DNA of 64,000 nt from Quadrisphaera sp. INWT6 (GCF_015390235.1 NZ_VUOH01000006.1:62001-126000); one strand, 5' to 3'; positions 52,036 to 60,903 are shown, numbered from the stretch's first letter. The notes: generated by a model not told the origin, from the sequence alone. Made by a program: numbers and translations.

Positions 52036-53417
52036 TGTCGAGCCTGCGCCTGCTGCGCCGCGCCAGCCCCCTGGTGCGGCTGCTGGTGCTCAGCCAGCTC
52101 GCCTTCAACACCGGGTTCTACCTCGTGCTGCCGTTCCTGGCGGTGCACCTGGCCAGCGACCTCGCCCTCGCCGCGGGCACCGTCGCGCTGGTCCTGGGGC
52201 TGCGCACCGCCAGCCAGCAGGGGCTCTTCGTGGTCGGCGGGGTGCTGGCCGACAGGTTCGGCCCCCGCCCCCTCGTCCTCACCGGCTGCGCGGTGCGGGT
52301 CGTCGGGTTCGTCGTCCTCGGCACCTCCTCCTCGGCGGGCGGCGTCATCACCGGCGCCCTGCTCACCGGGGTGGCCGCGGCGCTGTTCTCCCCAGCCGTC
52401 GAGTCGGAGCTGGCCCGCGCCGCCGGCGCCCCGGGCGCGGGGCTGGCCCGCCGGGAGGCGTTCGGGCTGTTCTCCGTCGCCGGCCAGGTGGGGGCCCTCG
52501 GCGGTCCGGTGCTCGGATCGGTGCTCCTGCTCGTCGGGTTCCGCACCACGTGCCTCGTGGCGGCCGGGGTCTTCGTGGTCGTGCTCGCGGCGCACTGGCG
52601 CCTCCTGCCGCGCCGCGCGGGGAGCGACAGCGCCAGCCCCAGCGACGCCACCAGCGCGACCAGCGCCACCAGCGCCACCGGGACCCAGCGCGCCCACCTG
52701 CTCTCCGGCGCGCTGGGGGCTCTGCGCGAGCCGGTGTTCCTCGCCGTCGCGCTGGCCCAGGCCGGGTACCTGGCGGTCTACAACCAGCTGTACCTGGCGC
52801 TGCCGCTCGAGCTGGACCGCGCGGGGGTCTCGCGCGAGGTCGCCGACGTCGCCGTCGGGGTCCTCTTCGCCCTCGCCGCCGCCCTGGTGGTGGTGGGCCA
52901 GATGCCCGCGCTGCGGTGGACCGGGCGCCGGTGGTCAGCACCGACCACCCTGCTCGCGGGGCACGGGCTGCTGGCCGCGGCGGTGCTCGCCGGGGCGCTG
53001 TCGCGTCAGGTCGGCGGAGCGGTGCCCGCGCTGGCGGGCTCCGCCGTGCTGGTGGTCCTGGTGGCCGCGGGGCAGATGCTCCTCGTGCCCGTCGGACGCG
53101 ACGTCGTCGCAGCGCTCTCGCCGGCGTCCGACCTGGGCGCCCGCTACGGCCTGGTCTCGACCTGCGGCGGCGCCGCGGTGCTGCTCAGCAGCTGGCTGGT
53201 CGGCTCCGTCGTCGACGTCGCCGCCCCCGACGGGCCGGCCAGGGCGCTGCCGTGGCTGGTGCTGGCGCTGGTGCCCGCCGCCAGCGCGCTGCTGCTCGTG
53301 GCGGTGCGCCGCCACCTCGTCACCCCGCCCAGCGACGACAGCGTCACCGCGAGCACCGACAGCGCGACCAGCGAGGCGGCCGGTGCGAGGACGGCCCAGG
53401 GAGCCCTCTCCACGTAG
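52035..53417 (+). CDS. MFS transporter (putative metallophore/metal exporter)
   Basis: 460 residues if started at GTG 52035; GTG 52020 and ATG 52026 are alternatives. Twelve hydrophobic segments, e.g. LLVLSQLAFNTGFYLVLPFLAVHLA, VLGLRTASQQGLFVVGGVLADRFGPRPLVLTGC (motif A), TGVAAALFSPAVESELA. A Ser/Ala/Thr repeat (SATSATSATG) sits in the central cytoplasmic loop. An MFS exporter beside a peptide/metal ABC importer matches CntE-type arrangements for opine metallophores, but metallophore synthesis genes are not in the window. The 3' end overlaps the convergent permease gene by 274 bases. Confidence 0.8.
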   Translation: MSSLRLLRRASPLVRLLVLSQLAFNTGFYLVLPFLAVHLASDLALAAGTVALVLGLRTASQQGLFVVGGVLADRFGPRPLVLTGCAVRVVGFVVLGTSSSAGGVITGALLTGVAAALFSPAVESELARAAGAPGAGLARREAFGLFSVAGQVGALGGPVLGSVLLLVGFRTTCLVAAGVFVVVLAAHWRLLPRRAGSDSASPSDATSATSATSATGTQRAHLLSGALGALREPVFLAVALAQAGYLAVYNQLYLALPLELDRAGVSREVADVAVGVLFALAAALVVVGQMPALRWTGRRWSAPTTLLAGHGLLAAAVLAGALSRQVGGAVPALAGSAVLVVLVAAGQMLLVPVGRDVVAALSPASDLGARYGLVSTCGGAAVLLSSWLVGSVVDVAAPDGPARALPWLVLALVPAASALLLVAVRRHLVTPPSDDSVTASTDSATSEAAGARTAQGALST

Positions 53418-55054
53418 GGCATCCCCTCGGCGAGCACGAGCCCCCAGTCGGGGGCGGGCGGCTGCGGGCCGAGGCCCAGGAAGCCCAGCGAGGCCAGCGC
53501 CAGGGCGGTGCCCGGCAGGCGCAGCGCGGCGTGGCGCAGCACCGGGGGCAGGACGTCGGGCAGCACGTGCACGAGCAGCAGGCGGGCGCGCCCGACGCCC
53601 AGCAGCGGCAGCACCCGGACGTGCGGCTGCGCCCGGGCCTCGGTGACCAGGGCCGCGGTGTGCGCGGCCAGCGGCGCCCAGGAGACCACCAGGACGGCGA
53701 TCGCCGCGCTCCCGACCGGCTGCGACGTCGGCCCCAGGGCCGCGGCCGTCACCAGACCCGCCAGCACCGGCGGCGCGGCGTTGGTGACCTCCACCGGGCC
53801 GGTGGACAGCCGCGGGAGCAGCCCGGCGGCGATGCCGATGACGGCCGCCAGCACGCAGACGAGCACCGCGGTGCCGACGGTGCTGGCGGCGCCGTGCCCG
53901 ACGCGGGCCAGCAGGTCGCGCCCGGAGGCGTCGGCGCCCAGCGGCAGCGCGAGGCTCGGCGCCTGGAGGCGGGAGTGCTCGGGGGTGTACGGGTCGCGCA
54001 GCAGGCCCGCGAGGGTGGTGCCCGCCAGGAGGACGACGCACACGAGGGGCGCCGCGCGCGCACCCCACCCGCGGGCGCCCTCGGGCTCGGCCACGGACAG
54101 CCCGGCGGTGCGCAGCGCGCGGCCCAGCACCGCGCGCCGCAGGAGCGAGGCGCCCGCGCCGCAGACGACGCCGACGAGGAGCAGCGCGAGCACGCAGCCC
54201 TGGAGCACGGGGGCGTCCTGCGCACCGGCGGCACCCAGGGAGGTGCGGCCGATCCCGGGGATGGCGAAGACCCGCTCGACGGCCACCGCACCCCCGGCCA
54301 GGCCCACGAGCACCATGCCGACCTGCGGGGCGACGCCGGGAACGGCGCGCAGCAGCAGCCCGCCCACCAGGCGGGCCCGGGTGGTGCCGGCGGCCGCCCA
54401 CGTCGCGGCCCACGGCTCGGCCGCCGCGGAGCTGACCGCGTCGGAGAGGAGCCGGCCGAGCAGGCCCCCGGCGGGCAGGCCGAGCGCGAGCGCCGGGAGC
54501 ACCGCGTGCTGCGGCCCCTCCCAGCCGTACGGCGGGAGCCAGCGCAGGTGCACGGCCAGCACCACGAGCAGCGCCGTCGCCAGGAGGAACTCCGGCAGGG
54601 AGGTCAGCAGCGCTGCGACGGCACCTCCGCTGCGGGCGGAGGAGCCGCGCACGGCCGCGCGCAGCGCGGGGAGCACCACGAGCGCCGCGACCACCGCGGC
54701 CACCGCGAGCGCGAACCCCACGAGCGTCAGCGACACCGCGAGACCGGCCAGCACGTCGGGGAGCACCGGGCGCCCGCTGACCCACGAGTCGCCGAGGTCG
54801 CCGCGGAGCACGCCGGAGGCCCAGCGCACCAGCTGGCCCCCGGCGGTGGGTGCCAGGTCGAGGTCCTCGCGCACGGACGCCAGGGCCTCGGGGGTGGCCA
54901 CCTGCTCCTCGGAGCGGGCGCGCAGCACGCTGAGCGCGGGGTCGCGCCCCGACAGCCACGGGAGGGCGCCGACGACGGCGAGCGCCGCCGCCAGCGCCCC
55001 CAGGCGCGAGGCGCCGACCAGCGACCCCGACGCCACCCCGCTCGGCGTCCTCAC
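53144..55054 (-). CDS. Fused ABC permease (DppB-DppC type)
   Basis: 636 residues from GTG 55054, overlapping the SBP stop. First half DppB-like: SVREDLDLAPTAGGQLVRWASGVLRGDLGDSW, LLTSLPEFLLATALLVVLAVHLRWLPPYGW, and the EAA-type AWAATWAAAGTTRARLVGGLLLRAVPGVAPQVG. Second half DppC-like: RDPYTPEHSRLQAPSLALPLGADASGRDLLARVGHGAAST, VLPLLGVGRARLLLVHVLPDVLPPVLRHAALRLPGTALALASLGFLGLGPQPPAPDWG. Normally two separate permeases, here one chain with two transporter halves. The last 70 residues are Ser/Ala/Thr-rich and lie antisense to the MFS gene. Confidence 0.88.
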   Translation of the reverse strand: MRTPSGVASGSLVGASRLGALAAALAVVGALPWLSGRDPALSVLRARSEEQVATPEALASVREDLDLAPTAGGQLVRWASGVLRGDLGDSWVSGRPVLPDVLAGLAVSLTLVGFALAVAAVVAALVVLPALRAAVRGSSARSGGAVAALLTSLPEFLLATALLVVLAVHLRWLPPYGWEGPQHAVLPALALGLPAGGLLGRLLSDAVSSAAAEPWAATWAAAGTTRARLVGGLLLRAVPGVAPQVGMVLVGLAGGAVAVERVFAIPGIGRTSLGAAGAQDAPVLQGCVLALLLVGVVCGAGASLLRRAVLGRALRTAGLSVAEPEGARGWGARAAPLVCVVLLAGTTLAGLLRDPYTPEHSRLQAPSLALPLGADASGRDLLARVGHGAASTVGTAVLVCVLAAVIGIAAGLLPRLSTGPVEVTNAAPPVLAGLVTAAALGPTSQPVGSAAIAVLVVSWAPLAAHTAALVTEARAQPHVRVLPLLGVGRARLLLVHVLPDVLPPVLRHAALRLPGTALALASLGFLGLGPQPPAPDWGLVLAEGMPYVERAPWAVLAPAASLVALSVLAVTLSSLGGVTRWRRTATSSSALAAGTSASTSHGSALAGPSGAATSTTEPTSQLLSSTAAPPQVETRP

Positions 55055-56670
55055 GACGAGGCTGCCCCGACGGTCGTGCTGGTGGTGACGAGCGCGCGCT
55101 CGCGCGGGTCGCGGGCGGCGTCCACCACGTCGGCCTGCTCGCCCTGGAGCACGCGCTCGTGGAGCATGGGCACCGCGGCGTCGGCCTCCAGGACCAGCCT
55201 CTCCGCCTCCAGCACGGCCGCGCGACGGTCGTCACCCGCCGGGGTCGCGGAGGCCTTCGCGATGGCGGCGTCGACGGCCGGGTCGCAGAACTGCGAGATG
55301 TTGAACGAGCCGTCGCAGCTGAAGTCGCTGGCCAGGTAGGCCACCGGGTCGCCGGAGTCGAGCACCGTGGCGCGCGACAGGACGAACGCGTCGAACCTCC
55401 CGGCGAGGGCGTCCGCCTCGATCTGGGCGTACTCGCGCACGTCCTGCCGCACGGTGAAGCCGGCGGCCTCGAGCTGGGCCTGCAGCTGCACGGCCACCTC
55501 GGGGAGCTCGGCGCGGTCGGTGAACGTGCCGATCGTGATCGTCTTGCCGTCCGCCGCACCGGCCGGCGCAGCGGTCTGGGTGCGCTGCGGGCGGTCCGCG
55601 GTCCACGGCAGCGCCGGGCCCAGCAGGCCCTGCGCCACGTCGGCGCGGCCCTCGTACACGGTGTCGACGACCTGCTGGGCGTCGATCGCCTCGCGCGCCG
55701 CGGCCCGCACGGCCGGGTCGGCGAAGGCGCCGCTGGAGGTGTTCAGGTACAGGGTGTTGGTGCGCGGCATCTTGACCTCGTGCAGCAGCGCCGGGTCGAG
55801 CAGCGACGCCTGGCCCGCGGGCACGGCCTCGACGACGTCGGCGGTGTCGGTGCGCATCGCGGCGGCGCGCGCGGTGCCGTCGGGCACGAAGGTGGCGTCG
55901 ATCCCGGCGGCCGCAGCCCTCTCGCCCCAGTAGCCGTCGAACCGGTCGAGGCTGGCGCTGGAGGTGCCGTTGACGGCGGTCAGCACGAACGGCCCGGTGG
56001 CGTGGCGGACCGGGTCCACGACAGTGGTCCCGGAGCCGTCGGTGGAGTAGGCGGCGGGCGACATGATCGCCAGCTGCGGGCTGGAGAGGCGCTGGGGCAG
56101 CAGCGGGTCGGCAGCGGTGGTCCGCACGAGCACGGCCTCGTCCGGGGCCGAGGGGTCGACCTCGGCGGTCAGGCCCACGCCGTCGAGGATGCGCGGCGGG
56201 GGTGACGCCGCGGCGGCAGCCCCCAGCGACCCGACGACGGCGGCCGGCGTGAGGGCCTGCCCGTCGTGGAACTGCACGCCCTGGCGGACGACGAAGCGCC
56301 AGGTGGTGTCGTCGACCTGCGACCACCCGGTGGCGAGCAGCGGCTGCGCGTCGCCGTTCTCGTCGAGCACCACCAGGGGCTCGATGTTCGACCAGCGCCC
56401 CATCTTGAACGCGTCGTCGGTGATCGTGGAGAAGCCCGAGCGCGGGGGCTGCAGGTGGGCGACGCGGATGCGGGCGTCGCTGGTGGCGGCGCCGGTGCCG
56501 GTGGACCCGGCGGCGTCGTCGGTGCCGCCGGTCGAGCCGGAGAAGCAGCCGGTGAGGAGCAGCAGGCCGGCGGCGGGCACGGCCAGCCTCAGCGCGAGGC
56601 GGCGCGAGGCGCGCGACCGGTTCCGGGCGGGGGCCGGGGCGGGGGCAGGCGGCAGGGCAGGGGTGGGCAC
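55051..56670 (-). CDS. ABC substrate-binding lipoprotein (peptide/nickel/metallophore class)
   Basis: 539 residues from GTG 56670 behind GGAGG. Signal LALRLAVPAAGLLLLTGC with lipobox Cys42. SBP_bac_5 motifs: MGRWSNIEPLVVLDENGDAQPLLATGWSQVDDTTWRFVVRQGVQFHDGQALT, HATGPFVLTAVNGTSSASLDRFDGYWG, FADPAVRAAAREAIDAQQVVDTVYEG, PVAYLASDFSCDGSFNISQFCDPAVDAAI. The family binds oligopeptides, nickel or opine-metal complexes. Two Cys in the C-terminal part (DFSCDGSF...FCDP) may form a disulfide. Overlaps the permease gene by 4 bases. Confidence 0.87.
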   Translation of the reverse strand: MPTPALPPAPAPAPARNRSRASRRLALRLAVPAAGLLLLTGCFSGSTGGTDDAAGSTGTGAATSDARIRVAHLQPPRSGFSTITDDAFKMGRWSNIEPLVVLDENGDAQPLLATGWSQVDDTTWRFVVRQGVQFHDGQALTPAAVVGSLGAAAAASPPPRILDGVGLTAEVDPSAPDEAVLVRTTAADPLLPQRLSSPQLAIMSPAAYSTDGSGTTVVDPVRHATGPFVLTAVNGTSSASLDRFDGYWGERAAAAGIDATFVPDGTARAAAMRTDTADVVEAVPAGQASLLDPALLHEVKMPRTNTLYLNTSSGAFADPAVRAAAREAIDAQQVVDTVYEGRADVAQGLLGPALPWTADRPQRTQTAAPAGAADGKTITIGTFTDRAELPEVAVQLQAQLEAAGFTVRQDVREYAQIEADALAGRFDAFVLSRATVLDSGDPVAYLASDFSCDGSFNISQFCDPAVDAAIAKASATPAGDDRRAAVLEAERLVLEADAAVPMLHERVLQGEQADVVDAARDPRERALVTTSTTVGAASS

Positions 56671-56714
56671 GGGTCCTCCGAGGTGCGGGTGGTGCTGGCT
56701 GGTGGGTGCTGGGC

Positions 56715-57563
56715 TCAGGCGGGCAGCGGCAGGCCGCCGGTGGGCGCGAGCGGCAGGCGGGGCAGGGCGTCGACGAGCTCGGCGACGGCCTCGTGGCGGG
56801 GGTCGGTGAGCACGTCGTGGGTGGGGCGGTCCTCCACGAGGCGTCCGTCGTGCAGGACGGCCGTGCGGTCGCAGAGCGCGGCGACGGCGGCGAGGTCGTG
56901 GCTGACCACCACCAGCGCCGTGGTGCGCCGGACGCGGCTGAGCGCGTCGAGCACCTGCGCGCGCAGCGGGGCGTCGAGACCGCTCACGGGCTCGTCGGCC
57001 AGCACGAGCGCGGGGCGGGGCGCCAGCGCGCGGGCGATGGCGACCCGCTGGGCCTGCCCGCCGGAGAGCTGCCGCGGCCGGTGGCCGTGCAGCGCGGCGT
57101 CGACGCCGACGGACTCGAGGCACTCCGCGGCGCGCTCGCGCGCCTCGGCGCTCCCCGCGCGGTGCAGCCCGAGGCGCACCAGCGGCTGCTCCACGGCCTG
57201 CAGCGCGCTGAGCCGGGGGTCGAGGCTGGCGGCGCTGTCCTGTGGCACGTGCTGGACGGCGCGGCGGTACCAGCGCAGGGCCCCGGTGCGCCACCGGGGC
57301 TCGACGCGCCGCAGGGCGCCGCCGTCTTCGCCGCGGGCGCTGACCGCGCCGGCGTCGGGTGCCTCCAGGGCCAGCAGCACCCGCAGCAGGGTCGACTTGC
57401 CCGCCCCCGAGCGCCCGAGGAGGGCGACCGACTCGCCCCCGCGCACGTCGAGGTCGACGCCGTCGAGCACCGTCCGGGTGCCCGCGGGGGTGCTGTAGCG
57501 GCGCACCAGCCCCCGGGCGCTCAGCAGGGCGCGGTCCGGCGCAGGGGTCGTCGGCGCCGTCAC
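56715..57563 (-). CDS. ABC transporter ATP-binding protein (DppF-like)
   Basis: 282 residues from GTG 57563. Walker A GRSGAGKST, Q-loop VQHVPQDSAASLDPRL, signature LSGGQAQRVAIARALAPRP, Walker B LVLADEPVSGLD, VVVSHDLAAVAALCD. The second ATPase of a dipeptide/nickel importer. Overlaps the preceding ATPase gene by 4 bases (GTGA) and precedes the SBP gene by 44 bases. Confidence 0.9.
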   Translation of the reverse strand: MTAPTTPAPDRALLSARGLVRRYSTPAGTRTVLDGVDLDVRGGESVALLGRSGAGKSTLLRVLLALEAPDAGAVSARGEDGGALRRVEPRWRTGALRWYRRAVQHVPQDSAASLDPRLSALQAVEQPLVRLGLHRAGSAEARERAAECLESVGVDAALHGHRPRQLSGGQAQRVAIARALAPRPALVLADEPVSGLDAPLRAQVLDALSRVRRTTALVVVSHDLAAVAALCDRTAVLHDGRLVEDRPTHDVLTDPRHEAVAELVDALPRLPLAPTGGLPLPA

Positions 57564-58378
57564 CGCGACGCTCCGGCGAGGGGGCGCGACGGCAGCGCGG
57601 CCTCGGCGCGGCGGGCCGCGGCCACGAGCGCGCGCCCGGCGGTGCTGGTGGCCGCCGCGAGCAGGTCGGAGGCCCGCGCGGTCTCGGCGACCCGCCCGGC
57701 CTCGACGACCACCACGCGCTCGCACAGCTGCGCGGCGACGGCGAGGTCGTGGGTGATGAAGAGCAGGGCGGGCTGGCCCGGGCCGCCCGTGCGCTCGCGC
57801 AGCAGCTCGACCACGCGGGTCTGGGTGACGACGTCGAGGGCCGTGGTGGGCTCGTCGGCCACGAGGAGGGGTCCGGGGCGGGCCAGGGCGACCGCGAGGC
57901 AGACGCGCTGGCGCTGCCCGCCGGACAGCTCGGCCGGGCGGGCGGACGCGGCCGCGCGGGGGTCGGGCAGCCCGACCGCGGCGAGCAGCTCCAGCGCCTC
58001 GGCCCGCGCCGCGCGCCGGCCCCTGCCGAGCGCCTGCAGCGGGGCGGCGACCTGGGCGCCGACGGCGACGAGGGGGTGCAGGGCGCGCGCGGGGTCCTGC
58101 CCGACGGCGCTCGGCCGGCTCGCGCCCTCCCGCCGCTGGGGCGGGACGCCGAGCACCTCCAGGCCGCTGACGCGCACCGAGCCGGCGGCGCGGACGCCGC
58201 GCGGGAGGCGGCCCAGCACCGCCGCCGCGGTGAGGGACTTGCCCGAGCCCGACGCCCCGACGACCGCCGTCCGGGCACCGGGCGCGCCGCCGGCGGGGAC
58301 CTGGAGGTCGATGCCGTGGAGGAGGCGGCGCCCGCCCGCCGCGTCGGCGGTCAGTCCGCTGATGGTGAGCGCCTCCAC
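57560..58378 (-). CDS. ABC transporter ATP-binding protein (DppD-like)
   Basis: 272 residues from GTG 58378, six bases after a TATGGT -10 (58385-58390 on the plus strand). TTG 58384 is an alternative. Walker A GASGSGKSLTAAAVLG, Q-loop VGQDPARALHPLV, signature LSGGQRQRVCLAVALARPG, Walker B LLVADEPTTALD, FITHDLAVAAQLCE. First gene of a four-gene operon (ATPase, ATPase, SBP, fused permease). The operon start carries a TGAGAA dyad like that of the convergent MFS gene. Confidence 0.9.
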   Translation of the reverse strand: MEALTISGLTADAAGGRRLLHGIDLQVPAGGAPGARTAVVGASGSGKSLTAAAVLGRLPRGVRAAGSVRVSGLEVLGVPPQRREGASRPSAVGQDPARALHPLVAVGAQVAAPLQALGRGRRAARAEALELLAAVGLPDPRAAASARPAELSGGQRQRVCLAVALARPGPLLVADEPTTALDVVTQTRVVELLRERTGGPGQPALLFITHDLAVAAQLCERVVVVEAGRVAETARASDLLAAATSTAGRALVAAARRAEAALPSRPLAGASR

Positions 58379-58385
58379 GCGCAAA

Positions 58386-58400
58386 CCATAACTGTTCTCA
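58386..58400 (-). promoter_or_regulatory. Zur/Fur-like dyad at the ABC operon promoter
   Basis: On the minus strand TGAGAACAGTTATGG, sharing TGAGAA..GTT.T.G with 52021-52035. It overlaps the TATGGT -10 of the ABC operon, as the MFS box overlaps its -10. Same regulator suggested. Confidence 0.45.
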
Positions 58401-58500
58401 TCCGCAGGTCGACGGCGGGGTGATCACCCGCCGGCCCCCGGTCGTCCACGGGGCCGCCAGCGGGCGGTCGGACGGCGGTCAGGCGGCGGTCGGGCGGCGG

Positions 58501-59262
58501 TCAGCGGGCCGCGGTCATCCCCACGACGTCGTCCCAGCGCGCACCGCCGACGGCGCCCTCCGAGGACGGCGCCTCCGCGTGGGCCCGCGCGACCGAGACC
58601 AGCTCGGCGAGCAGCGCGTGCAGGCGCTCGTCGGCGTCCGGCACCACGGCCGCGGCGATGCCGGTGGCGGCCAGGTGCAGCAGCCGTGGGGCCGCCTCGC
58701 GCTCGAAGGTCCGGCGCCTGACGACGCCGTCGGGCACGAGGTCGCGGGCGAAGCCCTCGGCCCAGCGCCTCGCCCCGGGCGCCGGCGCGAGGGCGGCGCA
58801 GGTCGCCTCCTCCAGGCGGGCGGGGTCGCGACCGTCGAGGGCGGCGAGCACCCGGTCGCAGGTCAGGACGCCGGCGGCGAGCACGTGCTGGCGCTCCAGC
58901 GCGACCACCGGCAGGGCGTGCTGGGCCGCCGCTCGCACCAGCCGGGGCCCCAGGTGCGGGTCGGAGCTGGTCAGGCCGACCACGGACGGCACCAGCAGCG
59001 CCAGCCGCGACCGGGCGGTGTCGGAGGTGGCGTCGTTGACGGCCCGGGCCGCCGACGCCAGGAGCGGGTGGGTGCAGGCGGGGTGGTCGCTCCACCGCTC
59101 CCCCGCCAGGTAGGAGGCCATCTCCATGAAGCACGCCCCGCGGCGCGGGCTGCGGTGCCTGCCCGCCGAGAGCACCGGGAGCAGGCCGGGCGCACCCGAC
59201 GACGTCGACACCTCGACCACGAGCCACCTCCGGCTGGGACCTGCGCGGACCGGTGCGGCCAT
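58501..59262 (-). CDS. Conserved hypothetical protein, 253 aa
   Basis: 253 residues from ATG 59262. N-terminal WLVVEVSTSSGAPGLLPVLSAG, then RRGACFMEMASYLAGERWSDHPACTHPLLASAARAVNDATSDTARSRLALLVPSVVGLTSSDPHLGPRLVRAAAQHALPVV, a mostly helical domain with conserved-looking E-M-A-S and T-H-P-L. Ends with TGIAAAVVPDADERLHALLAEL. I recognise this as a recurring actinobacterial hypothetical protein but not its function. No membrane segment. Confidence 0.65.
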   Translation of the reverse strand: MAAPVRAGPSRRWLVVEVSTSSGAPGLLPVLSAGRHRSPRRGACFMEMASYLAGERWSDHPACTHPLLASAARAVNDATSDTARSRLALLVPSVVGLTSSDPHLGPRLVRAAAQHALPVVALERQHVLAAGVLTCDRVLAALDGRDPARLEEATCAALAPAPGARRWAEGFARDLVPDGVVRRRTFEREAAPRLLHLAATGIAAAVVPDADERLHALLAELVSVARAHAEAPSSEGAVGGARWDDVVGMTAAR

Positions 59263-59403
59263 CGTGCACCCGCCGGAGCGAGCAGCACCACCCCCCGAGC
59301 GCCGCGGCGGCGGCTGGTGGCCTCCGGGGACCGCCTCCCCTCCTGGCCCAGCGGGGTGCGGCCCTCGGAGGCGGGAGCGGACGGCCCCGCCTACTGTCAC
59401 CCC

Positions 59404-60495
59404 GTGAGCGACGCGACCGACCGCGACCAGGGCGCCGAGCGCCCCGAGCACGGGACCCCCGGGGTCTACTCCAAGCCCGGTCAGGAGTTCACGCGCGACA
59501 CCCGGTACATCACCGACCGCGTCGTCGCCGACCCCAGCGGTACCGGGCCCTCGGACGACGGCGTCCAGCTGTGGCCGGTCGAGGCGGGCCGCTACCGCCT
59601 CGTCGCCGCGCGCGCCTGCCCGTGGGCCAACCGGGCGATCATCGTCCGGCGCCTGCTCGGCCTGGAGGGCGCCATCTCGATGGGCCTGTGCGGCCCCACC
59701 CACGACGAGCGCAGCTGGACCTTCGACCTCGACGAGGGGGGCCGCGACCCGGTGCTCGGGTACGAGCGCCTCCAGGAGGCCTACTTCGCCCGCTTCCCCG
59801 ACTACCCCCGCGGCATCACGGTGCCCGCGCTGGTCGACGTGCCCACCCGCGCCGTCGTCACCAACGACTTCGCGCAGATGACCCTCGACCTGTCGACCGA
59901 GTGGACCGCCCACCACCGCGAGGGCGCGCCCGACCTCTACCCCGAGCACCTGCGCGACGAGATGGAACCCGTCATGCGCCTCGTCTACACCGAGGTCAAC
60001 AACGGCGTGTACCGCGCGGGCTTCGCCGGGTCGCAGGAGTCCTACGACGCCGCCTACGACCGGCTCTTCACGGCCCTCGACACCCTCGAGGAGCGCCTCA
60101 CGGCGCAGCGCTACCTCGTCGGCGACACCATCACCGAGGCCGACGTGCGCCTCTTCACCACGCTGGCCCGCTTCGACGCGGTCTACCACGGCCACTTCAA
60201 GTGCAACCGCAACAAGCTGTCCGAGATGCCGGCGCTGTGGGCCTACGCGCGCGACCTGTTCACCACGCCCGGGTTCGGCGACACGACGGACTTCGCGCAG
60301 ATCAAGGCGCACTACTACCGGGTGCACACCGACATCAACCCCTCGGGCGTCGTCCCGAAGGGCCCCGACCTGGCGGGGTGGCTGGAGCCGCACCACCGCG
60401 AGCAGCTGGGCGGCCGCCCGTTCGGCGACGGCACCGCGCCGCCGCCCCCGCCCGCCGACGAGCGGGTGCCCGCAGGGGCCACCCCGCTGGGCTAG
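59404..60495 (+). CDS. Glutathionyl-hydroquinone reductase-like (Xi-class GST) protein
   Basis: 363 residues from GTG 59404, six bases after TACTGT (59392-59397). Thioredoxin fold with the Xi-class motif ARACPWANRAIIVRRLLGL (catalytic Cys in CPWA), GPTHDERSWTFDLDEGGRDPVLG, TVPALVDVPTRAVVTNDFAQM, then the helical domain EVNNGVYRAGFAGSQESYDAAYDRLF and LVGDTITEADVRLFTTLARFDAVYHGHFKCN. Actinobacteria lack glutathione, so the thiol may be mycothiol. Reduces S-conjugated hydroquinones. Confidence 0.9.
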   Translation: MSDATDRDQGAERPEHGTPGVYSKPGQEFTRDTRYITDRVVADPSGTGPSDDGVQLWPVEAGRYRLVAARACPWANRAIIVRRLLGLEGAISMGLCGPTHDERSWTFDLDEGGRDPVLGYERLQEAYFARFPDYPRGITVPALVDVPTRAVVTNDFAQMTLDLSTEWTAHHREGAPDLYPEHLRDEMEPVMRLVYTEVNNGVYRAGFAGSQESYDAAYDRLFTALDTLEERLTAQRYLVGDTITEADVRLFTTLARFDAVYHGHFKCNRNKLSEMPALWAYARDLFTTPGFGDTTDFAQIKAHYYRVHTDINPSGVVPKGPDLAGWLEPHHREQLGGRPFGDGTAPPPPPADERVPAGATPLG

Positions 60496-60501
60496 CCCGC
60501 C

Positions 60502-60903
60502 GTGGGACGGACCCGGCAGACCCGGGTGCTGCCCTCCGAGCCCGCCTCCGCCCGCGTCGGCCGCACGGTGACCGCGGCGCTGCTGGCCTCGGTGGGGGCG
60601 CCCGGCTCCCTCCTCGACGCCGCGGTGCTGGTGACCTCGGAGCTCGTGACCAACGCCGTGCGCCACGCCGGCGGCGGCGAGGTGGTGCTCCTCGTCGAGG
60701 CCGACGCGCGGTCGGTGTCGGTCGGCGTCCGCGACGACGCGCGGCGCCACCCCGAGCTGGTGGCGGCGTACGAGGGCGGCGGCCGGGGGATGCTGGTGGT
60801 CAGCGCCCTCGCGGAGCGCTGGCACGTCGAGGACGTGCCCGGCGGCAAGGTCGTCTGGGCGCACCTGCGCTCGGTCGAGGCCCCGCCCGCCTCGTCGGCC
60901 TGA
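60502..60903 (+). CDS. ATP-binding (HATPase_c_2) anti-sigma-type kinase
   Basis: 133 residues from GTG 60502, six bases after the upstream stop. N-box VLVTSELVTNAVRHAGGG, G1-like VSVGVRDDARRHPELV, G2-like GGGRGMLVVSALAERW, GGKVVWAHL. Same family and length as 30810-31211. Usually antagonises a sigma factor or acts in partner switching; no partner gene is adjacent. Confidence 0.82.
   Translation: MGRTRQTRVLPSEPASARVGRTVTAALLASVGAPGSLLDAAVLVTSELVTNAVRHAGGGEVVLLVEADARSVSVGVRDDARRHPELVAAYEGGGRGMLVVSALAERWHVEDVPGGKVVWAHLRSVEAPPASSA

Noticed and set aside
51992..55339. A 1115-codon rightward open frame
   Set aside because: Overlaps the real MFS gene in another frame and lies antisense to the permease and SBP; Arg/Gly/Gln-rich composition.
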